44,604 nucleotides of DNA, taken from positions 1 to 44,604 of the forward strand of contig CASFCQ010000008.1 in NCBI GenBank assembly GCA_949293185.1. The letters are read 5' to 3'. The notes beneath the pieces are model-generated. The model was not told where the DNA came from, did not search any database, and was given only the letters and a program-made list of their open reading frames with translations. Of the stretch, positions 8,173-16,624 are shown in pieces. This DNA is from an uncultured bacterium. GTDB lineage: Bacteria; Cyanobacteriota; Vampirovibrionia; Gastranaerophilales; Gastranaerophilaceae. How positions within the stretch are numbered: the first letter of the stretch is position 1; the number at the start of each line of letters is the position of its first letter. The position numbers and the translations under genes are program-made.

Positions 8173-8310
8173 TCAATTTATAAAAAAGCTTGCCTAATAT
8201 TATGTTTGCGTATAGAATATTATAAGATATTAGAATTTTTAATTAATAAGATGTCGAGGAGCTAAATTTTTTAATAGCCTTTCGCCTTTTACTTCAAAGG
8301 GTAGTCAAAA

Positions 8311-9360
8311 ATGTATGTAAATAAGTGTACTAAATGTGGAGCGGAATTCGAAACCAAAAACCCTAAAAGGGTAATCTGTCCTAACTGTTTATATCCTGAT
8401 AAAAAAAATGATACGGAATCAGGCTCTGATTTTTCTGATAATTCACAAAATCAGGAACATAATAATTCCTATGAAAGACCTGCTGCATATAGCGCAGGCG
8501 GATATTCTTCCGATAATTCATATCAAAGACCGTATCAACAGGAAAGACCCAGATATGACGGTCAAAGAAACTATAATCAAGGCGGATACCAAAGACCGCA
8601 GCACAGCGGTTACAGCCGTCCGCAGGGCGGATATCAAAGACCGCAGCAAGGCGGCTATAACAGACGCCCGTATGACAGAGACGGAGGACAACGCGGAGGA
8701 TATAATCAAGGCGGATACCAAAGACCGCAGGGCGGGTATAATCGTCCTCAAAGTGGCGGATATCAAAGACCACAACGTCCTCAAGGCGGTAGACCGATGG
8801 GCGGAAGAAAACCTGCTAGACCTCAAAACAGACCGCCAAAACAGCTTCTTGTTAACAAAGAGCAGCTTCTTCAAATTGAAGAATTGTATAAAAAGATGCT
8901 GCCGCTTCCTAACCCTGATGCTCATGAGGTTATCGGAGAACAAATCGGATTGGAAGCAAGAAAAGTATTTTTCGGTATTAATCTTGTAAGACAAAAACTT
9001 ATGCTGCCTAAGCTTCCGTTCCCTAAACGTAAGCTGGCTGTATCTCCGGATCAGCTTGCAGCAATAAAAATGCTTTATGAACCTTTGTTGCCGCTGCCGC
9101 CTATCGGCTGCCACAAAATTATCGCAAGCCAGCTTAAAATTGATGAATGGCGTGTTCACGTCGGTATTGGTTTAATAAGAAAACAGCTCGGTCTGGACAG
9201 ATGGAATCCTGAACGTGAAGATGCTCCGCCTGAGTTTAAGCAAGCTCCGAAAGCAGAAATCCAAGATGCTGAACCTGTTGCAGAGGCTGATGCCGAAGAA
9301 AAGCCTAAAAAAAGAGGCAGAAAAAAAGCTGCAGAGGCTTCTGAAGAAAAGACTGAATAG
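8311..9360 (+). CDS. Zinc-ribbon / GGYQRPQ low-complexity protein with a duplicated helical domain
   Basis: I do not recognise a named family. The 349-residue protein has four visible parts: a zinc ribbon (C6, C9, C23, C26); a Gly/Tyr/Arg/Gln/Pro low-complexity region (about 58-170) built from repeats such as GGYQRPQ; two tandem copies of a ~55-residue helical unit (about 179-232 and 241-297, sharing LPLP, a central H-x-I-x-x-x-L and a V-x-x-G-I-x-L-I/V-R-x-x-L end); and a basic tail KKRGRKK resembling an AT-hook. It lies 5 nt before rimM, a position often held by ribosome-assembly genes, so RNA or DNA binding is a reasonable inference. An AAAGGG ribosome site sits about 9 nt before the ATG and could pair with CCTTT at 8278-8282. 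Confidence 0.8.
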   Translation: MYVNKCTKCGAEFETKNPKRVICPNCLYPDKKNDTESGSDFSDNSQNQEHNNSYERPAAYSAGGYSSDNSYQRPYQQERPRYDGQRNYNQGGYQRPQHSGYSRPQGGYQRPQQGGYNRRPYDRDGGQRGGYNQGGYQRPQGGYNRPQSGGYQRPQRPQGGRPMGGRKPARPQNRPPKQLLVNKEQLLQIEELYKKMLPLPNPDAHEVIGEQIGLEARKVFFGINLVRQKLMLPKLPFPKRKLAVSPDQLAAIKMLYEPLLPLPPIGCHKIIASQLKIDEWRVHVGIGLIRKQLGLDRWNPEREDAPPEFKQAPKAEIQDAEPVAEADAEEKPKKRGRKKAAEASEEKTE

Positions 9361-9365
9361 TAAAA

Positions 9366-9905
9366 ATGAGTAAATTAATTTCTATCGGCAAAATTCTCAA
9401 CTTTCATGGTATTAAAGGTGAAGTTAAAGTAGGTTTTAGTGCCGGAAAAGAACCTCTTTTAAAGACTTTAAAGAAAGTTTTTATTTTTCAAAACAATGTA
9501 AAAATAGCTTATGATATCGAATCTGTACGGTTTCATAAGAATTTTGCTATAGTGAAATTTAAGCAGATTAATTCAATAAATGATGTTATGGCGATTAAGG
9601 GGCTGCTTATACATATTGAAGAAGATACATTAAAATCAGGATTGGATACAGATGAATTTTTAATATCCGAGTTGTCGGGTCTTGATGTTTATAATCTTCA
9701 AAATGAAAAAATCGGTATTGTCAGTGGTGTTGGCGAAAATAAAGCAACCAATCTTTTAGAGATAGAAAAAACAAACGGTTTAAAATTTATGATTCCTTTT
9801 GTAAAAGAGTGGGTCCCTGTTGTAGATATTGAAAACGGTAAGATTGTTGTTAATATGATGGATGGTATTGAATCATTGTACACAACTCAGGACAATCAAC
9901 AATGA
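9366..9905 (+). CDS. rimM: Ribosome maturation factor RimM
   Basis: RimM assists 30S subunit maturation through its PRC-barrel domain, acting near S19. The 179-residue product has the N-terminal RimM signature (IGKILNFHGIKGEVKV), the conserved inter-domain LI-SEL-GL-VY segment and a C-terminal PRC barrel ending in IPFVKEWVPVVDIENGKI. It precedes trmD with a 4-nt ATGA overlap, the canonical bacterial order. Confidence 0.97.
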   Translation: MSKLISIGKILNFHGIKGEVKVGFSAGKEPLLKTLKKVFIFQNNVKIAYDIESVRFHKNFAIVKFKQINSINDVMAIKGLLIHIEEDTLKSGLDTDEFLISELSGLDVYNLQNEKIGIVSGVGENKATNLLEIEKTNGLKFMIPFVKEWVPVVDIENGKIVVNMMDGIESLYTTQDNQQ

Positions 9906-10642
9906 AATTTGATATATTGACGTTATTCCCCGATATGATTAACCAGGCGTGCTCTCACAGTATTGTATCCAGAGGCATTGACTCCGGACTAATCAGTGTA
10001 AATGCGGTTAATCCCAGAGATTACACAAAGGATAAGCATAAAAAAGTTGATGATACGCCATACGGCGGCGGTGCTGGTATGGTTTTGATGTGCCAACCTT
10101 ATTTTGACTGCTTTGATGCTATAGAAAAATCTGATGATACGGAAGTAATTCTTCTTTCGCCGCAGGGGGGAACTTTTAATCAGCATATGAGTATTGAGCT
10201 TGCTAAAAAATCTCACATTATTTTAATTTGCGGTCATTATGAGGGCTTTGACGAACGCATTAAGCTGTATACAAGAGCCAGAGAGGTTTCTATAGGCGAT
10301 TTTGTTTTAACTGGCGGAGAGCTGCCTGCTATGTGTATTGTTGATTCAGTTTCCAGAAATATTGACGGCTTTTTGGGAAAAATTGATTCTGCTCATTTTG
10401 ATTCATTCTCAGACGGTCTGCTTGAGTATCCGCAGTATACAAAACCAAGAGAGTACGGCGGATATAAAGTTCCTGATGTTTTACTAAACGGTAATCATCA
10501 AGAGATTGCTCTCTGGCGAAGAAAACAACAATTGCTTGTTACTTATAAAAAAAGAAGAGATTTGTTTGAAAAATTTGCGAAGAATTGTGATAATAAAACA
10601 GATTTAAAACTTTTGAATGAGGTAATCTCTGAATTTAAATAG
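9902..10642 (+). CDS. trmD: tRNA (guanine-37-N1) methyltransferase TrmD
   Basis: TrmD methylates N1 of G37 in tRNAs reading CNN codons, which prevents frameshifting. The 246-residue protein has the SPOUT knot signatures: MKFDILTLFPDM at the N-terminus, DDTPYGGGAGMVL, ICGHYEGFDERI, the SAM-binding SIGDFVLTGGELPAM, and the C-terminal tRNA-binding GNHQEIALWRRKQ. It overlaps rimM by 4 nt. Neither rpsP nor rplS is next to it here, unlike the classical operon. Confidence 0.97.
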   Translation: MKFDILTLFPDMINQACSHSIVSRGIDSGLISVNAVNPRDYTKDKHKKVDDTPYGGGAGMVLMCQPYFDCFDAIEKSDDTEVILLSPQGGTFNQHMSIELAKKSHIILICGHYEGFDERIKLYTRAREVSIGDFVLTGGELPAMCIVDSVSRNIDGFLGKIDSAHFDSFSDGLLEYPQYTKPREYGGYKVPDVLLNGNHQEIALWRRKQQLLVTYKKRRDLFEKFAKNCDNKTDLKLLNEVISEFK

Positions 10643-10677
10643 TAATATTTAATAGATAGTTAGATAGGTTTTTTCCA

Positions 10678-11562
10678 ATGGATATAAATGTTGAACAGCT
10701 AAAAAAGCTTTTTGATATGGCAGGTATAGAAATTGATTTGCTTAATGTAACATCTGATGATATTACAAAGGCTCTCATCGCAATTGAGCGCAAATTGTTA
10801 TCTTTTGCCTCGTCAGATTCATTGACTTTGCCTGCAGAATTCAATATTTTGATTATTGATGATATGGAGTTGTCTATTTATCAATTTAACCAGCTGCTTA
10901 AAAGAGTAGGGATTGTTCCTACTGTTGCAAGAACTAAAGCTGAAGCTTTGGCTGAATTGAAGAAGAAAAAATATGACTATATAGTTATAGATTTATTTTT
11001 GCCGGATGCTGATGACGGTATCGAGCTTATTGATGAATGTATAAAATTAAGAGATGCTAAAAGAACTAATAAAATTATTGTTATGTCCGGTACAGACGAC
11101 AAGGATTTGATTGAACGCTGTTACAAACGCGGAATTGATGAATTTGTTCCCAAAAGCAGTAACTGGCACGACCAGATATTGAAATATATTACATCTTCAC
11201 TGACATCTAAACAGCATGAGGATTTCTTTAAATATTCAATAAACAATGATATTTGCTGCTATACAATAAATAAGTTCAACGGACAAAAACATATAGATAT
11301 GCTGTTGAAAGATGTGACAACAAGCCTATATACAGGTCAGATTAATATCATTTTTAACATGGAAAATGTAAAAATATTTGATGATGAGTATACAAATATT
11401 TTTACTACGCTGTATAAAATGTGTAATGAAAAAGGCGGCAAGTTCATGCTTGTTAAGATATCCGAATCCGTAAGAGAAGCGCTGGCTGATGCATTTTTGG
11501 ATACATTAATTCCTACTTTTTCAAGCGTAGACGCTGCAGTAAGTAAGATATCACAGGGATAA
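10678..11562 (+). CDS. Response-regulator receiver fused to a STAS-like domain
   Basis: The 294-residue protein has a short helical N-terminus (1-50), a complete receiver domain (about 56-170) with the acidic pair D61/D62, phospho-acceptor D105 in YIVIDLFLPDADDG, S137 in IVMSGTD and K159 in FVPKS, and a C-terminal region (about 185-294) with STAS/anti-sigma-antagonist topology (NIIFNMENVKIFDDEY, then GGKFMLVKISESVREAL). The usual STAS phospho-serine position reads FDDEY here, so a canonical SpoIIAA-type switch is doubtful. It would be a phosphorelay-controlled output, possibly in a partner-switch pathway. No histidine kinase lies nearby. It ends 1 nt from the convergent rpiB. The STAS call is from pattern only. 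Confidence 0.78.
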   Translation: MDINVEQLKKLFDMAGIEIDLLNVTSDDITKALIAIERKLLSFASSDSLTLPAEFNILIIDDMELSIYQFNQLLKRVGIVPTVARTKAEALAELKKKKYDYIVIDLFLPDADDGIELIDECIKLRDAKRTNKIIVMSGTDDKDLIERCYKRGIDEFVPKSSNWHDQILKYITSSLTSKQHEDFFKYSINNDICCYTINKFNGQKHIDMLLKDVTTSLYTGQINIIFNMENVKIFDDEYTNIFTTLYKMCNEKGGKFMLVKISESVREALADAFLDTLIPTFSSVDAAVSKISQG

Positions 11563-11563
11563 T

Positions 11564-11995
11564 CTATTCAATCATATTTACCCTGCGAGCATGCCTTTCA
11601 CCGAGAAATTCTGTTTTTAACCAAATTTCTGCTATATCTTTAGCAAGTTCTTCGCCCACTATGCGTTCTCCAAGGCATAAAATATTTGCGTCATTGTGCA
11701 GACGTGACATTTTAGCTGAACAGGTGTCTGAGACTACTGCTGCTCTGATTCCTTTAATTTTGTTAGCTGCAATGGACATGCCAATACCTGTTCCGCATAT
11801 TAAAATGCCCTTTTTATACTCTCCTGAGGCGACTTTTTGTGCAACTTCATGTGCTATCAGAGGATAATCGCATGAGTCTTTTGTATATGTTCCTGCGTCA
11901 TCAACTTCTGTGTTGTTATTTTCCAAAAAGTTTATCAGTTTGTTTTTTAAGTTTAAACCTGCGTGATCGCAGCCTATTATTATTTTTTCTGTCAT
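11564..11995 (-). CDS. rpiB: Ribose-5-phosphate isomerase B
   Basis: RpiB interconverts ribose 5-phosphate and ribulose 5-phosphate in the pentose phosphate pathway. The 143-residue protein matches the RpiB/LacAB family: IIGCDHAGLNLKNKL at the N-terminus, CDYPLIAHEVA, the phosphate-loop and active-site CGTGIGMSIAANK with the catalytic Cys, and SRLHNDANILCLGERI with the conserved His-Asn. It is convergent with the REC-STAS gene with a 1-nt gap. An allose-6-phosphate isomerase activity is possible for this family. Confidence 0.95.
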   Translation of the reverse strand: MTEKIIIGCDHAGLNLKNKLINFLENNNTEVDDAGTYTKDSCDYPLIAHEVAQKVASGEYKKGILICGTGIGMSIAANKIKGIRAAVVSDTCSAKMSRLHNDANILCLGERIVGEELAKDIAEIWLKTEFLGERHARRVNMIE

Positions 11996-12122
11996 AATTT
12001 CTCCGTTTGTAAATATATGTTAATTCTTACTTTAAATTTCTAAAGTCATGTTCAATTGTATCCGATAAATATTATGTGAAGTTTAACAGGAATGATAAAT
12101 AAATTTTATAAGGGAACGCGAA

Positions 12123-12329
12123 ATGTTTAACAAAATTATTGACGGTGTGAATGAATTGGAAGATTTGATGTGTGAATACTCTGAAATGAGTTCATTACTT
12201 TTTTCTCACAATAAGATTTTTATGATTGCAAGCAATTCGCTTTATAAAACTCCCGAGTATAATTATCAGCCGTATACGTTTAAGTATGGTGATTACGGAA
12301 TTGATGATTATCTCAAAAGCTATGTTTAA
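12123..12329 (+). CDS. Small unknown protein (68 aa)
   Basis: The short ORF starts at an ATG with AAGGGAACG about 9 nt upstream. It has an acidic, amphipathic N-terminus (NELEDLMCEYSEMSS) and a Tyr-rich C-terminus (YNYQPYTFKYGDYG). It is the only sensible frame in this 360-nt gap between rpiB and the kinase gene, and its codon use resembles its neighbours. No family is recognised. The ribosome site and location support it, but its small size leaves doubt. Confidence 0.55.
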   Translation: MFNKIIDGVNELEDLMCEYSEMSSLLFSHNKIFMIASNSLYKTPEYNYQPYTFKYGDYGIDDYLKSYV

Positions 12330-12350
12330 TTAACCTCTGACAACCATTCC

Positions 12351-12881
12351 TTATTTTTTGACTAAGAAACTCTTTATTTCTTTTGCAAGTTGACTTGTTT
12401 CAGCTTGCAAATTTTCATATGTAGAGTCATTGTGTATAACATAATCCCAGTCTTTTATATCGTCCAAATCGACTTCTGTAATATCTGTTTCGCCGACAAG
12501 TGTTCCTCTTTGTGCTCTTGTCTCTCTTGAAGCTTCTACTCTTATTGTGATTGCATTTGCTTCTTTAAAAAATTCAAGTTCTCTTTTGACTCTGACATCC
12601 GGAACTATTATGTTACCCGGCATTTTTATTACTTTTTTTATCCAGTAGTCTTTGTCTTCGCTTCTGCGTTTGTTGCCAAGATTGATTAAATCCTGTCTGT
12701 ATTGTGCTTTATTTTTTTCTATTTCCTCAAAAGTCAGTCCTTTTTGTTCTCCGTATTCAATTTTTATAGCGTCTCCGAGACCTATTCTTTTAAAGTCTGT
12801 TAAGTTTTGTAACAGGATTTTTGCGGCTGTATCCTTGCCGCTGTACTGTTTTCCGGAAAGTATAATAATTTTATCTGCCAT
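12351..12881 (-). CDS. P-loop kinase resembling phosphomevalonate kinase / dNMP kinase
   Basis: The 176-residue protein has an N-terminal Walker A (LSGKQYSGKDTA), a substrate-binding-like YRQDLINLGNKRR followed by WIKKV, IVPDVRVKRELEFF (Walker B/DR position) and a lid-like RAQRG. The order and wording closely resemble the animal-type phosphomevalonate kinase family, which shares its fold with phage-type deoxynucleoside monophosphate kinases. Bacterial members of this group are often annotated as dNMP kinases, so the substrate is open; no other mevalonate-pathway gene is in the window. It is convergent with the small gene at 12123 and divergent from the one at 12982. Confidence 0.7.
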   Translation of the reverse strand: MADKIIILSGKQYSGKDTAAKILLQNLTDFKRIGLGDAIKIEYGEQKGLTFEEIEKNKAQYRQDLINLGNKRRSEDKDYWIKKVIKMPGNIIVPDVRVKRELEFFKEANAITIRVEASRETRAQRGTLVGETDITEVDLDDIKDWDYVIHNDSTYENLQAETSQLAKEIKSFLVKK

Positions 12882-12959
12882 TTTTTAGCAATCTCCATTG
12901 TCTTTTTGTTTTTATGAATTTATATTATTATACACCAATATTTTGTATAGTAATTAGTG

Positions 12960-12968
12960 TGCTAGAAT
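12960..12968 (+). promoter_or_regulatory. Extended -10 promoter for the 12982 small gene
   Basis: TGCTAGAAT (TGn followed by TAGAAT) lies 13 nt before the ATG at 12982, with TTGTAT at 12943-12948 as a short-spaced -35. The implied 5' leader is only about 6-8 nt, so either translation is near-leaderless or the true promoter is further upstream. Confidence 0.35.
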
Positions 12969-12981
12969 TGGGGTCTTTAAA

Positions 12982-13170
12982 ATGAAGATTAATAACATTG
13001 ATATAAGTTTTAAACTGCGTAGTCTGTTACCCCGTAACAATGCGGAAAACTTTGTCAGAGCAAAGCAAAAATATGCTGATGCTGAATATATTGTGCAAAT
13101 GAAAGACTCTATCAACAGTTCGTCTGCTTCCCGTTCTAATCAAGTGTTGAGAGATTTGGGACTGTTTTAA
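12982..13170 (+). CDS. Small unknown protein (62 aa) overlapping the recG 3' end
   Basis: This 62-residue, basic, Ser/Asn-rich protein begins with MKINNIDISFKLRSLL and ends with a Ser-rich run followed by LRDLGLF. Its last 35 nt overlap the 3' end of recG on the opposite strand, a tail-to-tail overlap. The extended -10 immediately upstream and the neighbour-like codon use support it. No family is recognised. Confidence 0.55.
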   Translation: MKINNIDISFKLRSLLPRNNAENFVRAKQKYADAEYIVQMKDSINSSSASRSNQVLRDLGLF

Positions 13171-15535
13171 ACTTTTCATCCAATTCGTTTAAGAGAGTTT
13201 TTTCTATTTGAGTATTTTCGTGTATTTTTACGTAGTCAAAAGCTTCTTTACGGGCAAGTTCAAGGATTTTAGTATCTTTTATAATGTCTGCAAGAGCAAA
13301 ATTAAGCATGCCGCTTTGCCGTGTGCCGAGAAATTCTCCAGGACCGCGCAGTTCTAAGTCTTTTTCCGAAATAATGAATCCGTTGTTTGTCTGCTCCATT
13401 ATTTTTAGTCTGTCCATTGTTGTTTGGCTTGAGTTTGCCGGCACTAAAAGACAATAGGATTGAAGTTCTGAACGTCCTACACGTCCGCGCAGCTGGTGCA
13501 GCTGCGACAAGCCGAATCTTTCCGCATTTTCTATCATCATTACTGTTGAATTAGGAACATCTACCCCGACTTCTACAACAGTTGTGCTCACAAGTATGTC
13601 GTATTCTTTATTTTTAAACTGTTCCATTACCTCTTCTTTTTCAGAGTTTGACAATTTTCCGTGAAGCAGCCCTATTTTTAAATCCGGAAAAACTTCTGTA
13701 CTGAGTCTTTCGGCTTCAATTGTTGCAGCTTTTGCTGACAGGGTTTCACTTTCATCAATGAGCGGATACACGACATAGCACTGATGCCCGTTTGTTATTT
13801 CGTTGCGCATCATCTTATATGCTTGATTACGCTGGGATGGCTTTATTATGTATGTTTTTATTGGTTTTCTGTTTTTGGGCATCTCATCTATAACTGAAAA
13901 ATCTAAATCTCCCTGTGTCGTAAGAGCCAGTGTGCGTGGGATGGGAGTAGCTGTCATTGTCAGCACCTGAGGATTTTTACCCTTTACCATAAGCTGTGAG
14001 CGCTGCTTTACTCCGAATCTGTGCTGTTCATCTATTACAATAGCCCCGAGTTTGTTAAATTCAACATTATCCTGAATGAGGGCGTGAGTTCCTATGGCAA
14101 TATTTATTTGCCCGTTTTTAAGGTCAGTCTCGAGCTTTTTACGGACCTTTGTTCCGTTTGTACCGGTAAACAGACCTACACTTATTCCAAACGGCGTGAG
14201 CCAGCGTACAAAGTTGTTAAAATGCTGCTGTGCTAAAATCTCTGTAGGTGCCATAAGTGCTCCCTGATATCCGTTTTCTATTGCAGAAAGCAGCATCATA
14301 CAAGCTACTACAGTTTTTCCGCTGCCAACGTCACCCTGCAGAAGTCTTTGCATCGGCTTTTCAGAGCTTATATCTTTAAGTATTTCTTTTATAGCTTTAT
14401 CCTGGGCATTTGTCAGCTCAAAAGGGAGGCTCTGTCTGAATTTTTCTACAAGACCGTTTTTCTTTACAGTAAGTGAAAGTGCTTTTATGTTTTTATTATT
14501 AGTTTCTCTCATAAGAGCAAGTTTTAGCTGCATCAGGAAAAACTCTTCAAATACTATTGTATATCTTGCGTGTTCAAGCAGTTCTTCTGTTTCCGGAAAA
14601 TGAATCTGTCTTAGGGCTTTGTTTCTATTTAAAAGGTTATTTTTTTGCATTATGTCCTGTGGTATGACATTTTCGATTACGGGTTCGTATTGTTCAAGGG
14701 CGTTAAAGATAGCTCTTCTCAAGGTTTTTATGCTTAAACCGTCGACAAGCTGATATACAGGTACTATTCTTGCTATGTTAAGGTTGCTTTTACTGTCAAA
14801 TTCTCCTGAGAGCACTTGATATTCAGGTTTGTCGATTGTATACGTACCTGAGTACTTGTCAATTTTTGCTTTTCCTGAAATGATTATATTTGAACCTTTT
14901 ATAAATTGGGATTTATATCTTTCAAGCAAAAATTTATTTGCTTTTGCATAAAAGAAATTGAGTTTAATAGCTCCGGTTTCGTCATTTACAGTAATGTTTA
15001 TTATCCCGAGATTGTTTTTGGTATTATATGCGCTTATTGATTTAATTGTTCCTATTACTGTAACGTTTGCGCCTTCTTTAATATCTTTTATTAGTGTTCT
15101 TGATGAATAGTCTATGTGGCGTTTGGGAAAATAAAACAACAAGTCGCGGGCTGTAAAAATACCCAGGCGGTTTAGCAAATGACCGATTTTAGGACCAACT
15201 CCTTTTACGTATATTACATTGGTTTCGGCGGGATTTTTCAGAGTTTGGGTTAAATCTGTTTTTTTTACTTCTCCCTCATTGGAAATTTCTTCTCTAAGCG
15301 TATAAACAAGTCTTTGTACCGACTTTCTTCTTGTCGGCATTGAAGAAATCTGATATGTTTCAAACTCTTTTATGAGCAGCAGCCATTTGGGGTTTTTTCT
15401 GGATTCTTTGTATAATTTGTGCAATTGTTTTAGAATAAATCCGGAAAAATTGCACTGCCTGCCCCTTATGTCTATATATTGATTTTTTTGTTCGACTTCA
15501 ATTGCCTGTCTTATTTGTTGAATATTTTCTATCAT
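13136..15535 (-). CDS. recG: ATP-dependent DNA helicase RecG
   Basis: RecG remodels stalled replication forks and branch-migrates Holliday junctions. The 799-residue protein has a helix-hairpin-helix-like segment (VKGVGPKIGHLLNRLGI) before the OB-fold wedge domain, Walker A LQGDVGSGKTVVA, the family's DEQH box (IDEQHRFGVKQR), motif III TMTATPIPRTLAL, and the RecG TRG region GRVGRSELQSYCLL followed by KDLELRGPGEFLGTRQSG. The N-terminus is longer than in E. coli RecG (~690), as in some cyanobacterial and firmicute forms. Its ATG overlaps the stop of the cyclase gene by 1 nt (TAATG). Confidence 0.97.
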   Translation of the reverse strand: MIENIQQIRQAIEVEQKNQYIDIRGRQCNFSGFILKQLHKLYKESRKNPKWLLLIKEFETYQISSMPTRRKSVQRLVYTLREEISNEGEVKKTDLTQTLKNPAETNVIYVKGVGPKIGHLLNRLGIFTARDLLFYFPKRHIDYSSRTLIKDIKEGANVTVIGTIKSISAYNTKNNLGIINITVNDETGAIKLNFFYAKANKFLLERYKSQFIKGSNIIISGKAKIDKYSGTYTIDKPEYQVLSGEFDSKSNLNIARIVPVYQLVDGLSIKTLRRAIFNALEQYEPVIENVIPQDIMQKNNLLNRNKALRQIHFPETEELLEHARYTIVFEEFFLMQLKLALMRETNNKNIKALSLTVKKNGLVEKFRQSLPFELTNAQDKAIKEILKDISSEKPMQRLLQGDVGSGKTVVACMMLLSAIENGYQGALMAPTEILAQQHFNNFVRWLTPFGISVGLFTGTNGTKVRKKLETDLKNGQINIAIGTHALIQDNVEFNKLGAIVIDEQHRFGVKQRSQLMVKGKNPQVLTMTATPIPRTLALTTQGDLDFSVIDEMPKNRKPIKTYIIKPSQRNQAYKMMRNEITNGHQCYVVYPLIDESETLSAKAATIEAERLSTEVFPDLKIGLLHGKLSNSEKEEVMEQFKNKEYDILVSTTVVEVGVDVPNSTVMMIENAERFGLSQLHQLRGRVGRSELQSYCLLVPANSSQTTMDRLKIMEQTNNGFIISEKDLELRGPGEFLGTRQSGMLNFALADIIKDTKILELARKEAFDYVKIHENTQIEKTLLNELDEKFKTVPNLSTLD

Positions 15536-16611
15536 TATTCAGTAATTCTCAGAACTTCATAGATATTAATCTTTTTGGATTTGCCTTTGATTGATACCTC
15601 TCGTATTTTTATAACATCAACAATCTGGGATATTTTATTGTAGGTGTTTTCGCTTATCAAAATATGTGTTTTATAAATTTTATTATAGTCTTCTATTCTG
15701 CTTGCGATATTGACGGTATCACCTATAACTGTATATTCAAACCTGTTTTCTGTTCCTACATTGCCAATAAAGGCTTCACCTGTGTTGATACCGATTCCTA
15801 TATCTATTTTGGGCTTTCCTTCTTCAATCCAGCGTTGTTTTATGTCTTTTACTTTGTTTCTTAATTCATAAGCGCATTTTACTGCATTTTTTGCGTGGAA
15901 TTTGTCTGTTGTAGGGTCTCCAAAAACAACAAGTACAGCGTCGCCTATGAATTTGTTTATAACTCCGTGGTATTTCGTTATTATAGGCTCGAGTTCGCTG
16001 AAGTATTCATTTAAAAGTTGGGAAACTTCTTCTGCTTTTCTCGTTTCTGATAATGAAGTAAAGCCTCTTATATCAGCAAACATAATGGTAATTTCCGCTC
16101 TTTTTCCTCCCAGTTGTGTTGCAGAATCGTTTTTAAGAACTTTATTTTTAATGTCTTTTGATATGTATTTGCTCAGTATATTTTCTATTTTTTTATTTAC
16201 ATTCTCTTTAAACAGAGATTTGTACGTTTTAGCAAAGATATAAGATGCACCTACTGAGGCAAGTGTACTTGTTAAGTTAATTAATATACGATTATCAAAA
16301 GCGAGTTTGTACGCAATGAAATACGCAATAATAAAAAATATTATAAAAATAATGGTTTGAATCTGAGTTGCCGATATTACAACAACAAAGGTTAAAGCTG
16401 CCGCTGCTGTTGTAATAAGCAGTCTTGAGTGTTCGGATATAACAATTTTGGTTGATTGTTGATTATTTTTATTGATAATGCTTATTTTCGTTTTATTGAT
16501 GAGGTAGTCATCAATTCTTTTATCAATATACTGGTAGCAAATATTGTTTATCGTATATATTACGCTAACCAGTGAAATTATAAAAATTAATAAAAGACTT
16601 TTCTTATTCAT
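15535..16611 (-). CDS. Membrane-anchored class III adenylate cyclase
   Basis: The 358-residue protein has about four transmembrane segments (roughly 5-24, 64-82, 84-104, 108-128), a helical linker with DILSKYISKDIKNK-like spacing, and a C-terminal class III cyclase domain (about 170-355). Metal-binding aspartates are D180 (FADIRGFTSL) and D224 (FIGDAVLVVFGDP). The purine-specifying lysine is K220 (NKFIGD), and the transition-state region is YTVIGDTVNIASRIED, which keeps the Asp, Asn and Arg expected of an active ATP-using homodimer. There is no CHASE2 or other recognisable sensor. It is coupled to recG downstream by a 1-nt overlap, and upstream genes are fliS-linked, so cAMP control of motility is possible but unproven. 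Confidence 0.9.
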   Translation of the reverse strand: MNKKSLLLIFIISLVSVIYTINNICYQYIDKRIDDYLINKTKISIINKNNQQSTKIVISEHSRLLITTAAAALTFVVVISATQIQTIIFIIFFIIAYFIAYKLAFDNRILINLTSTLASVGASYIFAKTYKSLFKENVNKKIENILSKYISKDIKNKVLKNDSATQLGGKRAEITIMFADIRGFTSLSETRKAEEVSQLLNEYFSELEPIITKYHGVINKFIGDAVLVVFGDPTTDKFHAKNAVKCAYELRNKVKDIKQRWIEEGKPKIDIGIGINTGEAFIGNVGTENRFEYTVIGDTVNIASRIEDYNKIYKTHILISENTYNKISQIVDVIKIREVSIKGKSKKINIYEVLRITE

Positions 16612-16624
16612 AAGTTAATTGTAC

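Noticed and set aside
8381-9159. Long antisense and frame-shifted ORFs within the zinc-ribbon/GGYQRPQ gene
   Set aside because: Caused by the repetitive composition; codon use, zinc ribbon and the duplicated domain all support the 8311-9360 frame.
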